Shown piece after piece: positions 1-8,822 of a stretch of DNA of 64,000 bases. This stretch comes from Anaerosalibacter massiliensis (GTDB lineage: Bacteria > Bacillota > Clostridia > Tissierellales > Sporanaerobacteraceae). The DNA is taken from contig CCEZ01000074.1 in assembly GCA_000751555.1 (NCBI GenBank), forward strand, positions 1 to 64,000. Reading direction: 5' to 3'. The translations under genes and the position numbers were made by a program. The notes below the pieces were generated by a model that ran no database searches, was not told the origin of the DNA, and was given only the letters and a program-made list of their open reading frames with translations. Positions within the stretch are counted from its first letter, which is position 1. Every line of letters begins with the position of its first letter.

Positions 1-152
1 TTATTTTGAAACAGCCCCATTTTTATTTAATAAGCGTTTAAAAAATAATGAAAATATTCTCATTAAAATAAAAATAAACATTTTTTAAAACAAGAGTTAC
101 CACATTTAACTGATATTCTGTAGCTGAACATATAAATAAGGAGTGATAAATA

Positions 153-1586
153 ATGGGTAATGAAAGAAACAATAAGGAAAAAAAACCTAGTTTTTTAGCT
201 GCATTATCAGTTATAGTGTTTCTCTTTGTAATAATGGTTATACAAATCTTTGTATTGCATGAAGAATATGTAACACATATTACATTAATAATAGCGGCTG
301 TATATGCGACTATTATAGCGTTTATATCTGGTTTTACTTGGGAAGATGTACAGAAAGCTATTCTTTATGGTTGTGAAATCGCAATGTTACCTATGCTAAT
401 CTTAATGCTTGTTGGTATTCTTATTGCTTCTTGGATACTAGCAGGAACTATCCCCACATTGATTTATTATGGACTTAAGGCTCTTTCTCCATCAGTTTTT
501 TTAGTTACAGTTTGTTTTATATGTGCAGTTTCTTCAGTATCTACTGGAAGTTCTTGGACAACAGCGGCTACGTTTGGAGTAGCGTTTATGGGAATTGGAT
601 ATGGACTTAACATTCCACCAGCTATGACTGCAGGTGCTATTATATCTGGAGCAATATTTGGAGATAAAATGTCTCCTTTATCAGATTCCACAAATTTAGC
701 TGCAGGTGTAGCAGAGGCTAATTTGTTTGAACATATAAAATCAATGTTATATACAACAGGCCCAGCCTTTATAATTTCTCTTATACTTTACGCTATTTTA
801 GGATTGAGATTTAAAGGTGGAATAATTGATACAAAAGAAATAGATATTATCTTAAATGGACTTAAGGAAAACTTTTTCATAAGCCCTGTAACTATAATAC
901 CAGCTATTGTTGTAGTGATTTTGGCAGTGAAAAAAGTTTCAGGTTTAGCAGTAATGGTTATAGCTTCTTTAGTTGGTGGGGTTTTTGCAATAGTTTTCCA
1001 AGGATATGGATTAGGAGAAATTCTTAGATTTATGAACGATGGATTTGTTTCAACTACAGGAATTGAACAAATAGATTCATTATTAAGTCGTGGTGGATTA
1101 CAAAGCATGATGTGGACAATATCTCTTGGATTTATAGCATTAAGTTTCGGAGGGATTTTAGAGAAAACCAGAGTTTTAGAAGTATTATTAGAAAAGATGT
1201 CAGGATTAGTAAATAATGTTAGAGGGCTTATAACAACACATGTTTTATCAAGTATAGCAGTTAATCTATTTACTGCTAGTCAATTTATGGCTATACTTCT
1301 TCCAAGCCGCATGTTATTACCTGCTTATAAAAATTTAAATATACTTCCTCAGGTAAATTCTAGAACTTCAGAAGACTCTGCAACTGTTACATCACCATTA
1401 GTTCCCTGGGGACTATGTGGAGTGTTTTTTACTGGAGCATTAGGCGTACCTACAGTAGAATATATGCCTTATGTATTTCTCGCTTATATAACACCAATAA
1501 TAGCTATTATATATGGAATAACAGATAAATTTATATTTAGAGAAGGAGATATAGAATCGTCTCAAACTTACAATGCTTTAGATTAA
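153..1586 (+). CDS. nhaC: NhaC-family Na+/H+ antiporter
   Basis: This 477-aa polytopic membrane protein is of the usual length for the NhaC family, which exchanges Na+ (or substrate ions) for protons across the cytoplasmic membrane. The hydrophobic segments run from about residue 12 to 465. The conserved core STGSSWTTAATFG is followed by GDKMSPLSDSTNLA, the signature region of NhaC proteins. An AAGGAG site precedes the ATG. An M20 peptidase, an amidohydrolase and a transcriptional regulator follow on the same strand, and the peptidase ORF begins a few bases after this stop. In such a setting the antiporter may move an organic substrate rather than only sodium; that is inference. The family call is firm and the substrate is open. 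Confidence 0.9.
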   Translation: MGNERNNKEKKPSFLAALSVIVFLFVIMVIQIFVLHEEYVTHITLIIAAVYATIIAFISGFTWEDVQKAILYGCEIAMLPMLILMLVGILIASWILAGTIPTLIYYGLKALSPSVFLVTVCFICAVSSVSTGSSWTTAATFGVAFMGIGYGLNIPPAMTAGAIISGAIFGDKMSPLSDSTNLAAGVAEANLFEHIKSMLYTTGPAFIISLILYAILGLRFKGGIIDTKEIDIILNGLKENFFISPVTIIPAIVVVILAVKKVSGLAVMVIASLVGGVFAIVFQGYGLGEILRFMNDGFVSTTGIEQIDSLLSRGGLQSMMWTISLGFIALSFGGILEKTRVLEVLLEKMSGLVNNVRGLITTHVLSSIAVNLFTASQFMAILLPSRMLLPAYKNLNILPQVNSRTSEDSATVTSPLVPWGLCGVFFTGALGVPTVEYMPYVFLAYITPIIAIIYGITDKFIFREGDIESSQTYNALD

Positions 1587-1613
1587 TCAATGATGGAGGT
1601 GACATATTTAATT

Positions 1614-2840
1614 ATGGATGTATCAACTATTTATAATATAAATAAATACATTAATCGTTTTAAGGTAGAAAAACTTTTAACTAAACTTATAGGGATATAT
1701 AGTCCTTATCTTCAAGAACAGGAAGCTATGAACTATGTCTATAGTTGGCTTAAAGAAAAAGATATAGCTGTAAAATATCACAATTATACTGAAGATAAAA
1801 TTCTTAATTATAAGGGTATCAATGTGATAGGAAGAATTAAAGGTCAAAAAAAAGGTCCAGTAGTTTTATTAAATGGACATTTAGATACAGTGAAAATATG
1901 TGAAGGTTGGACAAGAGAACCTTTAAAAGCAACAATTGAAGGAGATAGGCTATATGGATTGGGAGCTCTTGATATGAAATCTGGGGTAGTTGCTATAATG
2001 TTAGCTTTAGAAGCTTTTGTAAATACAGTAGGTGAATTTAATGGTGAAGTGTTATATACATTAGTATCTGATGAAGAAGGACCTTATGGTTTAGGAACAG
2101 ATTCACTTATATTAGATGGAATTACAGATGATGTAGACGTAGCAATTGTTACAGAACCAAGTAGTGGATTTACAGGTATTGATTTTCCATGCTTATGTTT
2201 AGGGGCTAGAGGAGGCTGGAGTTATACAGTTGAATTTATTGGGAAATCTGCTCATGCAGCAAATCCAGAAGAAGGTATAAGTGCAATAAATGATGCGGCT
2301 AAAGTACTTTTGGAACTAGAAAAAGTTGAATTGAAAGAGGATGAAAAGCTTGGTAAAGGATCTAACTGTGTAATAGGAATATCTGGAGGAGGAGCTGCTT
2401 GTAGTGTTGCAGATAAGGCAGAATTTACTATTTTTAGGCATATAGTAAGACATGAAAATAAAGAATATATTATAAATGAAATCAATAAAGCAATAAAAAG
2501 AGCAAATATAAGGAGTAAAACTAATATAAAGTTTAGACAGTCACCTCATGAAGATAATGGTGGATTTCAGCCGTATATTGTAGACAAAGACAATCCATAT
2601 ACAAAAATTATTCAACAAAGTATAAAAGAGATTACTAATACTGAAGCTACAATTAGTTACTTTTCAAGTATAGGCGATTTTAATTACTTAGGTTCTAGGG
2701 TTAATGTACCTACTTTTGTATTTGGACCTTCTGGTGCCAATTATCACACAGCTGATGAATATGTATTACTAGACACAGTAGTTGAAACTTCACAAATAAT
2801 ATATGATTTTCTGGTTAAAACTCTAGTTAAAGATTTATAA
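1614..2840 (+). CDS. M20-family metallopeptidase (ArgE/DapE/PepT-like)
   Basis: This cytosolic zinc peptidase or deacylase has 408 residues. Visible M20 ligands are H89 in NGHLDT, D120 in GALDMKS, the DEE triplet at 153-155, the glutamate in TEPSS, and a C-terminal histidine in SGANYHTADEY. The ATG at 1614 is preferred because GGAGGTGA (1595-1602) lies just upstream; an in-frame ATG at 1590 would put that site inside the gene. It sits 27 bp after the NhaC gene and is presumably co-transcribed with it. The product likely hydrolyses an amide or dipeptide bond of a compound handled by the adjacent transporter and amidohydrolase. The exact substrate cannot be read from sequence. Confidence 0.85.
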   Translation: MDVSTIYNINKYINRFKVEKLLTKLIGIYSPYLQEQEAMNYVYSWLKEKDIAVKYHNYTEDKILNYKGINVIGRIKGQKKGPVVLLNGHLDTVKICEGWTREPLKATIEGDRLYGLGALDMKSGVVAIMLALEAFVNTVGEFNGEVLYTLVSDEEGPYGLGTDSLILDGITDDVDVAIVTEPSSGFTGIDFPCLCLGARGGWSYTVEFIGKSAHAANPEEGISAINDAAKVLLELEKVELKEDEKLGKGSNCVIGISGGGAACSVADKAEFTIFRHIVRHENKEYIINEINKAIKRANIRSKTNIKFRQSPHEDNGGFQPYIVDKDNPYTKIIQQSIKEITNTEATISYFSSIGDFNYLGSRVNVPTFVFGPSGANYHTADEYVLLDTVVETSQIIYDFLVKTLVKDL

Positions 2841-2844
2841 CTTC

Positions 2845-2892
2845 AATATATTTTAACCCTTTGTATTGCAATACAAAGGGCTAAAATATATT
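2845..2892. terminator. 24-bp-arm palindrome, probable terminator
   Basis: A near-perfect inverted repeat is centred on TTGCAA, with one mismatched pair (2856/2881) in 24. It lies just after the M20 gene and before the amidohydrolase. No long T-run follows immediately, so it may be a weak terminator or an mRNA 3'-end stabiliser. Confidence 0.55.
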
Positions 2893-3001
2893 ATTTTGAA
2901 TATTATTGATCTTTATTTTTTCCTAAACGATGATAAAATAAAATATGTAATAATAATTTGATAAGTTTTTAGAGTTTAGTACTTAAGAAAGGGAGATATT
3001 G

Positions 3002-4543
3002 ATGAAGGAAATGGATCTGCTTTTATATAACGGTACCATATTGACCATGGATGAGAAAAATACAGTTAAAGAATGGGTCGTAATTAAGAATGGTAGAATT
3101 TTTGATTTAGGAAATGGTGATGGATTTAAGAGATATATAGAAATTTCAAATGAAGTTATAGATTTATATGGAAAAACTCTATTACCAGGATTTTATGATA
3201 GTCATGTTCATTTGGTTCAAACGGGATTTAATCTTTTGTCGTTAGATGCAAGTAAAATAAAGTGTATACCTGAATTATTAGAGCTAATATGTAGTAAATC
3301 TAAAAAAACTGTAAATGGGGAACTAATAAGGGTAATTGGCTATGACGAATCTAAAGTTGCGGAAAAAAGGCTACCTACCAGGTATGAACTAGATAACTGT
3401 AGTCAAAATAATCCAGTTTGGGTGAATACAATTGAATACCATACTAGTGTTGTAAATTCTTTAGCTTTACATATGTTAAAGTTACCTTTTAATTTAGAAG
3501 GGGTAATGAGAGATGAAAGAAACCTTCCAGATGGTAGATTTATAAGCAAAGCTAGTTCAATGGTAAGAAATAATATATTTAATATGATTGATGATAATGT
3601 GAGAAAAGAAGGGGTTTCTAAAGCTTTAAATCTAGCTATAGAAAATGGAGTAACTTCCATCAATGCAATGGAAGGAGGATTTACATTTCATGATAAGGAT
3701 GCAAAATTTATCTCTAGAAATAAAGATTTTTTTCCAATTGATATAATATTATTTTATCAAACAGTAGATGTAAAAAAAGTACTGAATGAAGGATTAAATA
3801 GGATAGGAGGTTGTATTTTTTTAGATGGATCATTTAATTCAAGAACAGCAGCTTTGTCTGAATCTTATTATGACGATAGTTCTACTAGTGGAATTCTTTA
3901 TTTTAGTCAGGATGAGTTAAATAAATTTGTTTTAGAAGCTCATAAAAACAATATGCAAATAGCTATTCATGCCATTGGAGATAAAGCTATTGATCAAATT
4001 TTAAATGCTTATGAATATGCGTTATATTTATACCCTAAAAAAGACCATAGATATCGAATTGAACATTTTGAATTAGCAACAGAGAAACAGATTAACAGGG
4101 CAAAAAAATTAAATCTTATACTTTCAATGCAACCAGCTTATGAGTATTTTTGGGGAGGCGTTGGAGGAATGTATGATTTAAGATTAGGACCAAAAAGAAG
4201 TAAGACAACTAATCCTTTAAGAAAAATTGTTGACAAAGGTTTAATAATTGCAGGAGGTTCAGATAGTGATGTAACTCCTATAAGTCCAATATTAGGTATA
4301 CACACTGCAGTTAATCATCCTACTGCTGAAAGCTCAGTTAGTGTTTTAGAAGCGATTAAAATGTTCACTATAAATGGAGCTAAATCAGTTTTTGAAGAAA
4401 ATATAAAAGGTAGTATAGAGATAGGGAAATATGGAGATTTTGTTATTTTGGATAAAAATCCTTTGAACATTGAAAAAACTGACATTAAAGATATAAAGGT
4501 GGAAGGAACAATAAAGGAAGGTAATATACTTTTTATTGAGTAA
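3002..4543 (+). CDS. YtcJ-like amidohydrolase
   Basis: This is an amidohydrolase-superfamily TIM-barrel enzyme of about 513 aa, the usual size of the YtcJ / amidohydrolase-3 group. The N-terminal small domain leads into LPGFYDSHVHL, with the metal pair H68 and H70. Later metal-site motifs are HAIGDKA, RIEHFE and GGSDSDV. The C-terminal strand IGKYGDFVILDKNP is typical of the superfamily. GGGAG at 2991-2995 fits the ATG at 3002 better than the TTG just before it. The regulator gene follows after a short gap, so the two are probably one transcript. The reaction is hydrolysis of an amide or cyclic amide, with substrate unknown. Confidence 0.85.
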   Translation: MKEMDLLLYNGTILTMDEKNTVKEWVVIKNGRIFDLGNGDGFKRYIEISNEVIDLYGKTLLPGFYDSHVHLVQTGFNLLSLDASKIKCIPELLELICSKSKKTVNGELIRVIGYDESKVAEKRLPTRYELDNCSQNNPVWVNTIEYHTSVVNSLALHMLKLPFNLEGVMRDERNLPDGRFISKASSMVRNNIFNMIDDNVRKEGVSKALNLAIENGVTSINAMEGGFTFHDKDAKFISRNKDFFPIDIILFYQTVDVKKVLNEGLNRIGGCIFLDGSFNSRTAALSESYYDDSSTSGILYFSQDELNKFVLEAHKNNMQIAIHAIGDKAIDQILNAYEYALYLYPKKDHRYRIEHFELATEKQINRAKKLNLILSMQPAYEYFWGGVGGMYDLRLGPKRSKTTNPLRKIVDKGLIIAGGSDSDVTPISPILGIHTAVNHPTAESSVSVLEAIKMFTINGAKSVFEENIKGSIEIGKYGDFVILDKNPLNIEKTDIKDIKVEGTIKEGNILFIE

Positions 4544-4557
4544 AGGTGTGTTATAAA

Positions 4558-5859
4558 ATGAAAAAATTAGAAATGTATATGCTTGGAAATTTAAAAATTA
4601 TACTAGATGGAAAAGCAATAACTGATAATATAAGTTATAAAAGTGCAGGTCTTTTATCTTATCTTGCTGTAAATGAAGAAAGAACTTTTAGTAGGGACAA
4701 ACTATCTTCACTATTTTGGGGAACCAGTAGTATGGAAGCTGCCAGGTATAATCTTAGATATAACCTCTGGTCTTTAAGAAAGATATTAGGTGATAATAAA
4801 AAGAAACTTAAGATTATAGATAGCCAGAAGGATACTTGTAAATTTAATTTACATAATAATATATATATTGATGTTTTCCATATGGAATCTATTTTAAAAA
4901 AATCATCAAAGCATGATATTAAAGAATATATAGAGAGTTTAGAAAAAGCTAAAAATATTTATAAAGGAGAATTTCTTGAAGGATTTTATATAAAAGATTG
5001 TCCAGAGTTTAATGATTGGATTTTTTTTGAGAGAGAGAGATTTCAAAGAACTTATTTTGATACCCTTTATAAGCTATCTGAGATATACAAAGAGAAAGGA
5101 AAATTTCTTAAAAGTATTGATAATTTAGAAGAGATGCTAACTATAAATCCATTACAAGAAGAAATATATGTAAAGTTAATTGAAATATATTTAGAAATGG
5201 GAGATCGAAGTACTGCATTATATCAATATGAAAGATGTTGTAGAATACTTAGAGAAGAGTTAAATATAAGTCCGATGGATGAGATAAAAGAAGTGTATAA
5301 AAGCATTAGAAATCATAGTGGACCAGCATTAGAATGTAAAAAGACAGAAGATAAAGAACTGTTAGAAGATGAAAATAAATGGATTATTTATAATGAGAAC
5401 TTTACTGATAAGGATACTAAAATCCTCGCTATAGATTGTTATCCTATTAAAAATATTCAATACTATTGGATTTCCAATCTAGTAAAAGAAATAATAGATA
5501 ATTATAATATTCAGGTTTTAGAAGGATTTCCAAAATACTATTGGAAAGATGTATATAGAATTGAAAGCTCTGTAGGTAGAATTACGGAAGGAATAGATTT
5601 GCAGGATAATTTAACAGTTATGACAGAAAAAAATAAAATTTTTTCTGCTGTTTTAGAATTATTATATAATATTACAAAAGAAAATTCTCTATCAATTTTT
5701 ATAAAGAATATTCAATGGATGGATGAGATTTCATTTGATTTTTTTAAACTTATACTGTTTAAATATGAGAGGTTAAATTTACAGTTTACAATAACAGGAG
5801 ATAAAAGTCATTACAGATTTAAAGAAATTAAAACATATTTTGATTTAAAAATGCTTTAA
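4558..5859 (+). CDS. BTAD/SARP-like transcriptional regulator with a degenerate ATPase remnant
   Basis: The first ~100 residues form an OmpR-type winged helix as in SARP/AfsR regulators (YKSAGLLSYLAVNEERTFSR, then RYNLRYNLWSLRKIL). Residues ~100-240 are a bacterial transcriptional activation domain with TPR-like helices (NPLQEEIYVKLIEIYLEMGD). The last ~180 residues contain NIQWMDEISFDFFKLI, resembling the Walker-B region of STAND ATPase regulators (usually LQWAD), but no Walker A is visible. At ~433 aa it is far shorter than full SARP-STAND regulators. AAAGGTG upstream supports ATG 4558. It probably controls the transporter/peptidase/amidohydrolase genes before it; that is inference. Confidence 0.75.
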   Translation: MKKLEMYMLGNLKIILDGKAITDNISYKSAGLLSYLAVNEERTFSRDKLSSLFWGTSSMEAARYNLRYNLWSLRKILGDNKKKLKIIDSQKDTCKFNLHNNIYIDVFHMESILKKSSKHDIKEYIESLEKAKNIYKGEFLEGFYIKDCPEFNDWIFFERERFQRTYFDTLYKLSEIYKEKGKFLKSIDNLEEMLTINPLQEEIYVKLIEIYLEMGDRSTALYQYERCCRILREELNISPMDEIKEVYKSIRNHSGPALECKKTEDKELLEDENKWIIYNENFTDKDTKILAIDCYPIKNIQYYWISNLVKEIIDNYNIQVLEGFPKYYWKDVYRIESSVGRITEGIDLQDNLTVMTEKNKIFSAVLELLYNITKENSLSIFIKNIQWMDEISFDFFKLILFKYERLNLQFTITGDKSHYRFKEIKTYFDLKML

Positions 5860-5900
5860 TTATAGTATTTCAGTACCTTTTAATAGAAGTAAAGATATAA

Positions 5901-6146
5901 TTAAGATAAACCATTTATTAAATCAAGCTTTTCTTTTCTAGTTAACTGTTTTATTTCATATTCTCTTTTTTGGGCAGAAATTTTGTCAGTATATTCCTCA
6001 TAATATACAAGTTTTATAGGAAGCCTAGCTCTAGTATATTTAGCTCCTTTTCCTTTTGAATGGGTTTCTACTCTTTTATTTAGATTATTAGTCCAACCAG
6101 TATATAAAGTATCATCGGAACATTTAAGAATATATACATAGCACAT
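5901..6146 (-). CDS. small GIY-YIG domain protein (UPF0213/YhbQ-like)
   Basis: An 81-aa protein consisting of only a GIY-YIG nuclease domain: YVYILKCSDDTLYTGWTNNL at the start carries the family's paired YVYILKC / LYTGWT motif, followed by the conserved basic region KGKGAKYTRARLP and the YYEEY segment. The reading frame also allows an upstream TTG, but GGTGAT lies directly before the ATG chosen here. It is downstream of yidC on the same strand, separated by a perfect terminator palindrome. Single-domain members are widespread in bacteria. The cellular role is not established from sequence. Confidence 0.85.
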   Translation of the reverse strand: MCYVYILKCSDDTLYTGWTNNLNKRVETHSKGKGAKYTRARLPIKLVYYEEYTDKISAQKREYEIKQLTRKEKLDLINGLS

Positions 6147-6171
6147 TTTAATCACCAATAAAGATTATACC

Positions 6172-6197
6172 ATAAAAGCCCCTTAAGGGGCTTTTAT
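6172..6197. terminator. bidirectional terminator, perfect 13-bp palindrome
   Basis: A perfect palindrome with GC core GCCCC/GGGGC around TTAA and A/T flanks on both sides. It overlaps the last base of yidC and separates it from the GIY-YIG gene. It would end yidC transcripts on the minus strand. Confidence 0.8.
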
Positions 6198-6808
6198 TAA
6201 TTTGAAATAGGTATTAATTGTTCAACATTTGATATTATATTTGATATTATAAAGTATAAACCTAAAGCGGCAGGTGATTTAGTCAAAAACAATAGAGCAA
6301 TTATAATACTAGGAATTAGCATTGATGCTGATAGTTTTGGTATTGTAGAATTTTTTATTGCTCCCATAGTAACTAATAAGCTAGGTAGTGCTTGACTTAC
6401 TATATATATTATGGGAATTAAAAAATAAGGGTCTGGATGAGATAAATTATCTATCCAAGGTAATATAACTGTTGGAGCATTTACTATATTAGTAGAAAAA
6501 GCTCTATACATTGCTATGAATATAGGCATTTGTGCAAATAATAGTAAAAAGCCTATTCCACTACCAGGATTTTTCTTATATAAAGCTACCATTTCCTTAT
6601 TAAGTGTTTCTTCATCATCTTTATATTTGGCTTTTAGTTCACTCATCTCTTTAGATAATTTTTGTTGTATTTTCATAGATTTTTTTTGTTTAATGCTGAA
6701 AGGCAATAGTGCTAGTTTAACTAAAATAGTAAAAACTATTATAGCAATACCATAGTCATTAGTAAAATTAAATATCATATTAAATAACTGGTTAAAAAGA
6801 TTTGTCAT
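6197..6808 (-). CDS. yidC: YidC/Oxa1-family membrane protein insertase
   Basis: A 203-aa polytopic protein with the YidC core: a transmembrane start (DYGIAIIVFTILVKLALLPF), a cytoplasmic basic hairpin (KQKKSMKIQQKLSKEM, KAKYKDDEETLNKEMVALYKK), then the FLLLFAQMPIFIAMYRAF segment and three further hydrophobic stretches. There is no lipobox. GGGAGG precedes the ATG. It lies away from the usual rpmH-rnpA-yidC-jag context, so it may be a second insertase copy. Homologues insert and fold membrane proteins with or without SecYEG. Confidence 0.88.
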   Translation of the reverse strand: MTNLFNQLFNMIFNFTNDYGIAIIVFTILVKLALLPFSIKQKKSMKIQQKLSKEMSELKAKYKDDEETLNKEMVALYKKNPGSGIGFLLLFAQMPIFIAMYRAFSTNIVNAPTVILPWIDNLSHPDPYFLIPIIYIVSQALPSLLVTMGAIKNSTIPKLSASMLIPSIIIALLFLTKSPAALGLYFIISNIISNVEQLIPISN

Positions 6809-6862
6809 AGTATTTTAAACCTCCCATTTAATTAATTAGTTTAGAGCTATAAATACTATGAC

Positions 6863-7087
6863 TTAAGATTCAGACACAAATAGCCATATTAAGAATTTAT
6901 TATATATGTTATAATTATCAACAGTAAGATTATTTATCCTTGTATATCTATTTAATACTTTATCAGCAGAATAATTTCTATATATAGGCCTATTAAAGCC
7001 TTTTAAAACAGTTTTAGAAATACATAAAAATAAAGTAAAAAATACAGAAAACAGAAATATTAATTGAATTATATCTACTTTAATCAT
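6863..7087 (-). CDS. small single-pass membrane protein, unknown
   Basis: A 74-aa frame with one hydrophobic segment (residues ~6-24, IIQLIFLFSVFFTLFLC) and a polar tyrosine/asparagine-rich tail. A GGTGATATT ribosome site precedes the ATG. It lies upstream of yidC on the same strand and could be co-transcribed. I recognise no family. The ribosome site and clear membrane topology support a real gene. Confidence 0.5.
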   Translation of the reverse strand: MIKVDIIQLIFLFSVFFTLFLCISKTVLKGFNRPIYRNYSADKVLNRYTRINNLTVDNYNIYNKFLIWLFVSES

Positions 7088-7241
7088 AATATCACCAATC
7101 TATTATTTTTCATTATATATATTATACTAGATATAGAAGAATATTGGAATGGAATATTCAGTTTAAGATAGAGTTTAAATTAGTACTGTTTGGGTAGAAA
7201 AAATGTATTAAGTATTTAAATTCAGATAGGAGTGTGATACT

Positions 7242-7790
7242 TTGGATAAGTTTAAATTAAATAGTGAAGAAACTTTTTTACTTATTATTGATATTCAAGA
7301 AAGATTGGTTAATGCTATGAAATATGGAGAACAGGTAATAGATAAGACTGATATTTTAATATCTACTGCAGAAGAATTGAATATGCCAGTGATAGTTACA
7401 GAACAATATCCAAAAGGGTTAGGAAGTACAGTTCCACAATTAGAGTCTAAACTTAAAAGTGGGAAGAAGTTTGAAAAAATGAATTTTTCAGTTTATATAG
7501 ATGAAATTAAAAATGCTATAGAAGAAACAGGTAGGAAGAAAGTTATAATTACAGGAATGGAAACACATGTATGTGTATTTCAAACAGCAAGGGATTTAAT
7601 CAATAATGGCTATGAAGTATTTATAGCAAGTGACGGAGTTTGTTCAAGAACTAAACAAAATCATTTAAATGGTTTAGATTTAATAAAGTCCATGGGGGCT
7701 GTGATAACTAATACAGAAACAATTATATTTGATTTATTGGGGAAGGCTGGAACACCAGAGTTTAAAGTATTATCAAAACTTATAAAATAA
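7242..7790 (+). CDS. isochorismatase-family cysteine hydrolase
   Basis: A 182-aa protein with the isochorismatase/nicotinamidase fold. The catalytic triad is visible as Asp in LLIIDIQERL, Lys in KFEKMNFSV, and Cys in GMETHVCVFQTARDL, with the typical cis-peptide region just before that motif. It starts at TTG behind AGGAGTG. Length and motif set match the short YcaC/nicotinamidase-like clade. The product hydrolyses a small amide or ester, substrate uncertain. It precedes a decayed hydrolase pseudogene on the same strand. Confidence 0.85.
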   Translation: MDKFKLNSEETFLLIIDIQERLVNAMKYGEQVIDKTDILISTAEELNMPVIVTEQYPKGLGSTVPQLESKLKSGKKFEKMNFSVYIDEIKNAIEETGRKKVIITGMETHVCVFQTARDLINNGYEVFIASDGVCSRTKQNHLNGLDLIKSMGAVITNTETIIFDLLGKAGTPEFKVLSKLIK

Positions 7791-7828
7791 ATAAGAACTA
7801 AAATAAAACTACTAGACAAGGGTGTAAA

Positions 7829-8503
7829 ATGCTAGAAAAGGATTTAATAGAAAAGAATGTAAAGAAGTTTTCATGGAAGGTATTGATTTAGAAAAGGAAA
7901 ACGTATCTTTTAATGATCACCCAGGATATAAATACCCCTAAAGAATCTATTGATTTTATTCCTCTTGAAGAAGGGAATAAAATAGAAATAGGAGATTATT
8001 CTTTTGAAGTAGTTGATATACCTGGACATACTCCTGGTCATATTGGACTATATGAAAGAGATAAGAAAATATTTTTTTGTGGAGACTATGTATTAGATAG
8101 GATAACACCAAATATTGCATTTTAGGGATTTGAACAAGATATATTATCCACATACTTTGAAAGTTTAAAGAAATTATATGACTATGATATAGATTATCTT
8201 TTTACAGCCCATAGGAATATTATTAGAGATCATAAGAGAAGAGTTGATGAATTATTTAAACATCATAAAGAACGTCTTGATGAAATTAGAGAAATAATAA
8301 AATATGATAAAATGACTGTAAGAGATACAGCAGCTAAAATGCACTGGGATTTAAAAATTAATGAATGGAGTGAGTTTCCAAATCCACAAAAATGGTTTGC
8401 TTCAGGAGAAGCTATGTCCCATTTAGAACATCTTTACTCTATTGGAGATGCAGAAAGAACTAATAAAAATGGAGTTCTATATTACAAACTAAAGAAAGAT
8501 TAG
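7829..8503 (+). pseudogene. metallo-beta-lactamase-fold hydrolase, decayed
   Basis: The remnants match the C-terminal two thirds of an MBL-fold hydrolase: DIPGHTPGHIGLY and FFCGDYVLDRITPNI, followed after a stop by a helical tail ending near 8503. There are at least three lesions. A frame change near 7865-7873 breaks the segment leading into MEGIDLEKENV. A second near 7920-7935 is needed to join HPGYKY to TPKESIDF. A TAG at 8123-8125 interrupts the frame where family members commonly have Trp, so TGG to TAG is likely. The N-terminal half with the HxHxDH metal motif is absent. Small open stretches (7913-8125 and 8312-8503) are fragments of this gene. Confidence 0.85.
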
Positions 8504-8556
8504 ATAATTATAAATGTGATATTCTATTTAATAGAATATCACATTTATAATTATCT
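8502..8556. terminator. 27-bp perfect inverted repeat between convergent genes
   Basis: Perfect complementarity of 27 pairs around a single central T at 8529. It lies exactly between the end of the MBL pseudogene and the stop of the convergent membrane protein gene. Its position argues for a bidirectional transcript end. It is AT-rich and lacks the usual GC core. Confidence 0.6.
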
Positions 8557-8796
8557 CTAAGAATTTTCAATTCCAAAGCCTATAAGACCACCCAATATTA
8601 TTAACATAAGTATTATCAACATAAGAACTCTATCATATTGATTATTTCTTATATTGATTAGTAGAGATTTTATACACAGAAAATATATACTTCCTACAAT
8701 GATGATAGTATAGCTAAGAAGACCATATTTATATATATACCACTTTAGTATTTCAGTAATAAAATTTAAACTAGGCGTTATTGAACTTAACCCCAA
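8557..8796 (-). CDS. small two-to-three-pass membrane protein
   Basis: A 79-aa hydrophobic protein starting at TTG, with AGGAGG eight bases upstream. Hydrophobic segments lie at about residues 24-45 (LLSYTIIIVGSIYFLCIKSLL) and 57-75 (LMLIILMLIILGGLIGFGI). It follows brnQ on the same strand with a 26-bp gap and is probably in its operon. I do not recognise a family. A role as an accessory to the amino acid transporter is only a guess from position. Confidence 0.6.
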   Translation of the reverse strand: MGLSSITPSLNFITEILKWYIYKYGLLSYTIIIVGSIYFLCIKSLLINIRNNQYDRVLMLIILMLIILGGLIGFGIENS

Positions 8797-8822
8797 TATA
8801 TATTCCTCCTAAAAACCATTCC

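Noticed and set aside
1-152. Possible end of an upstream gene or regulatory leader before nhaC
   Set aside because: No frame with coding character and no stable hairpin is visible; only the ribosome site before 153 is supportable.
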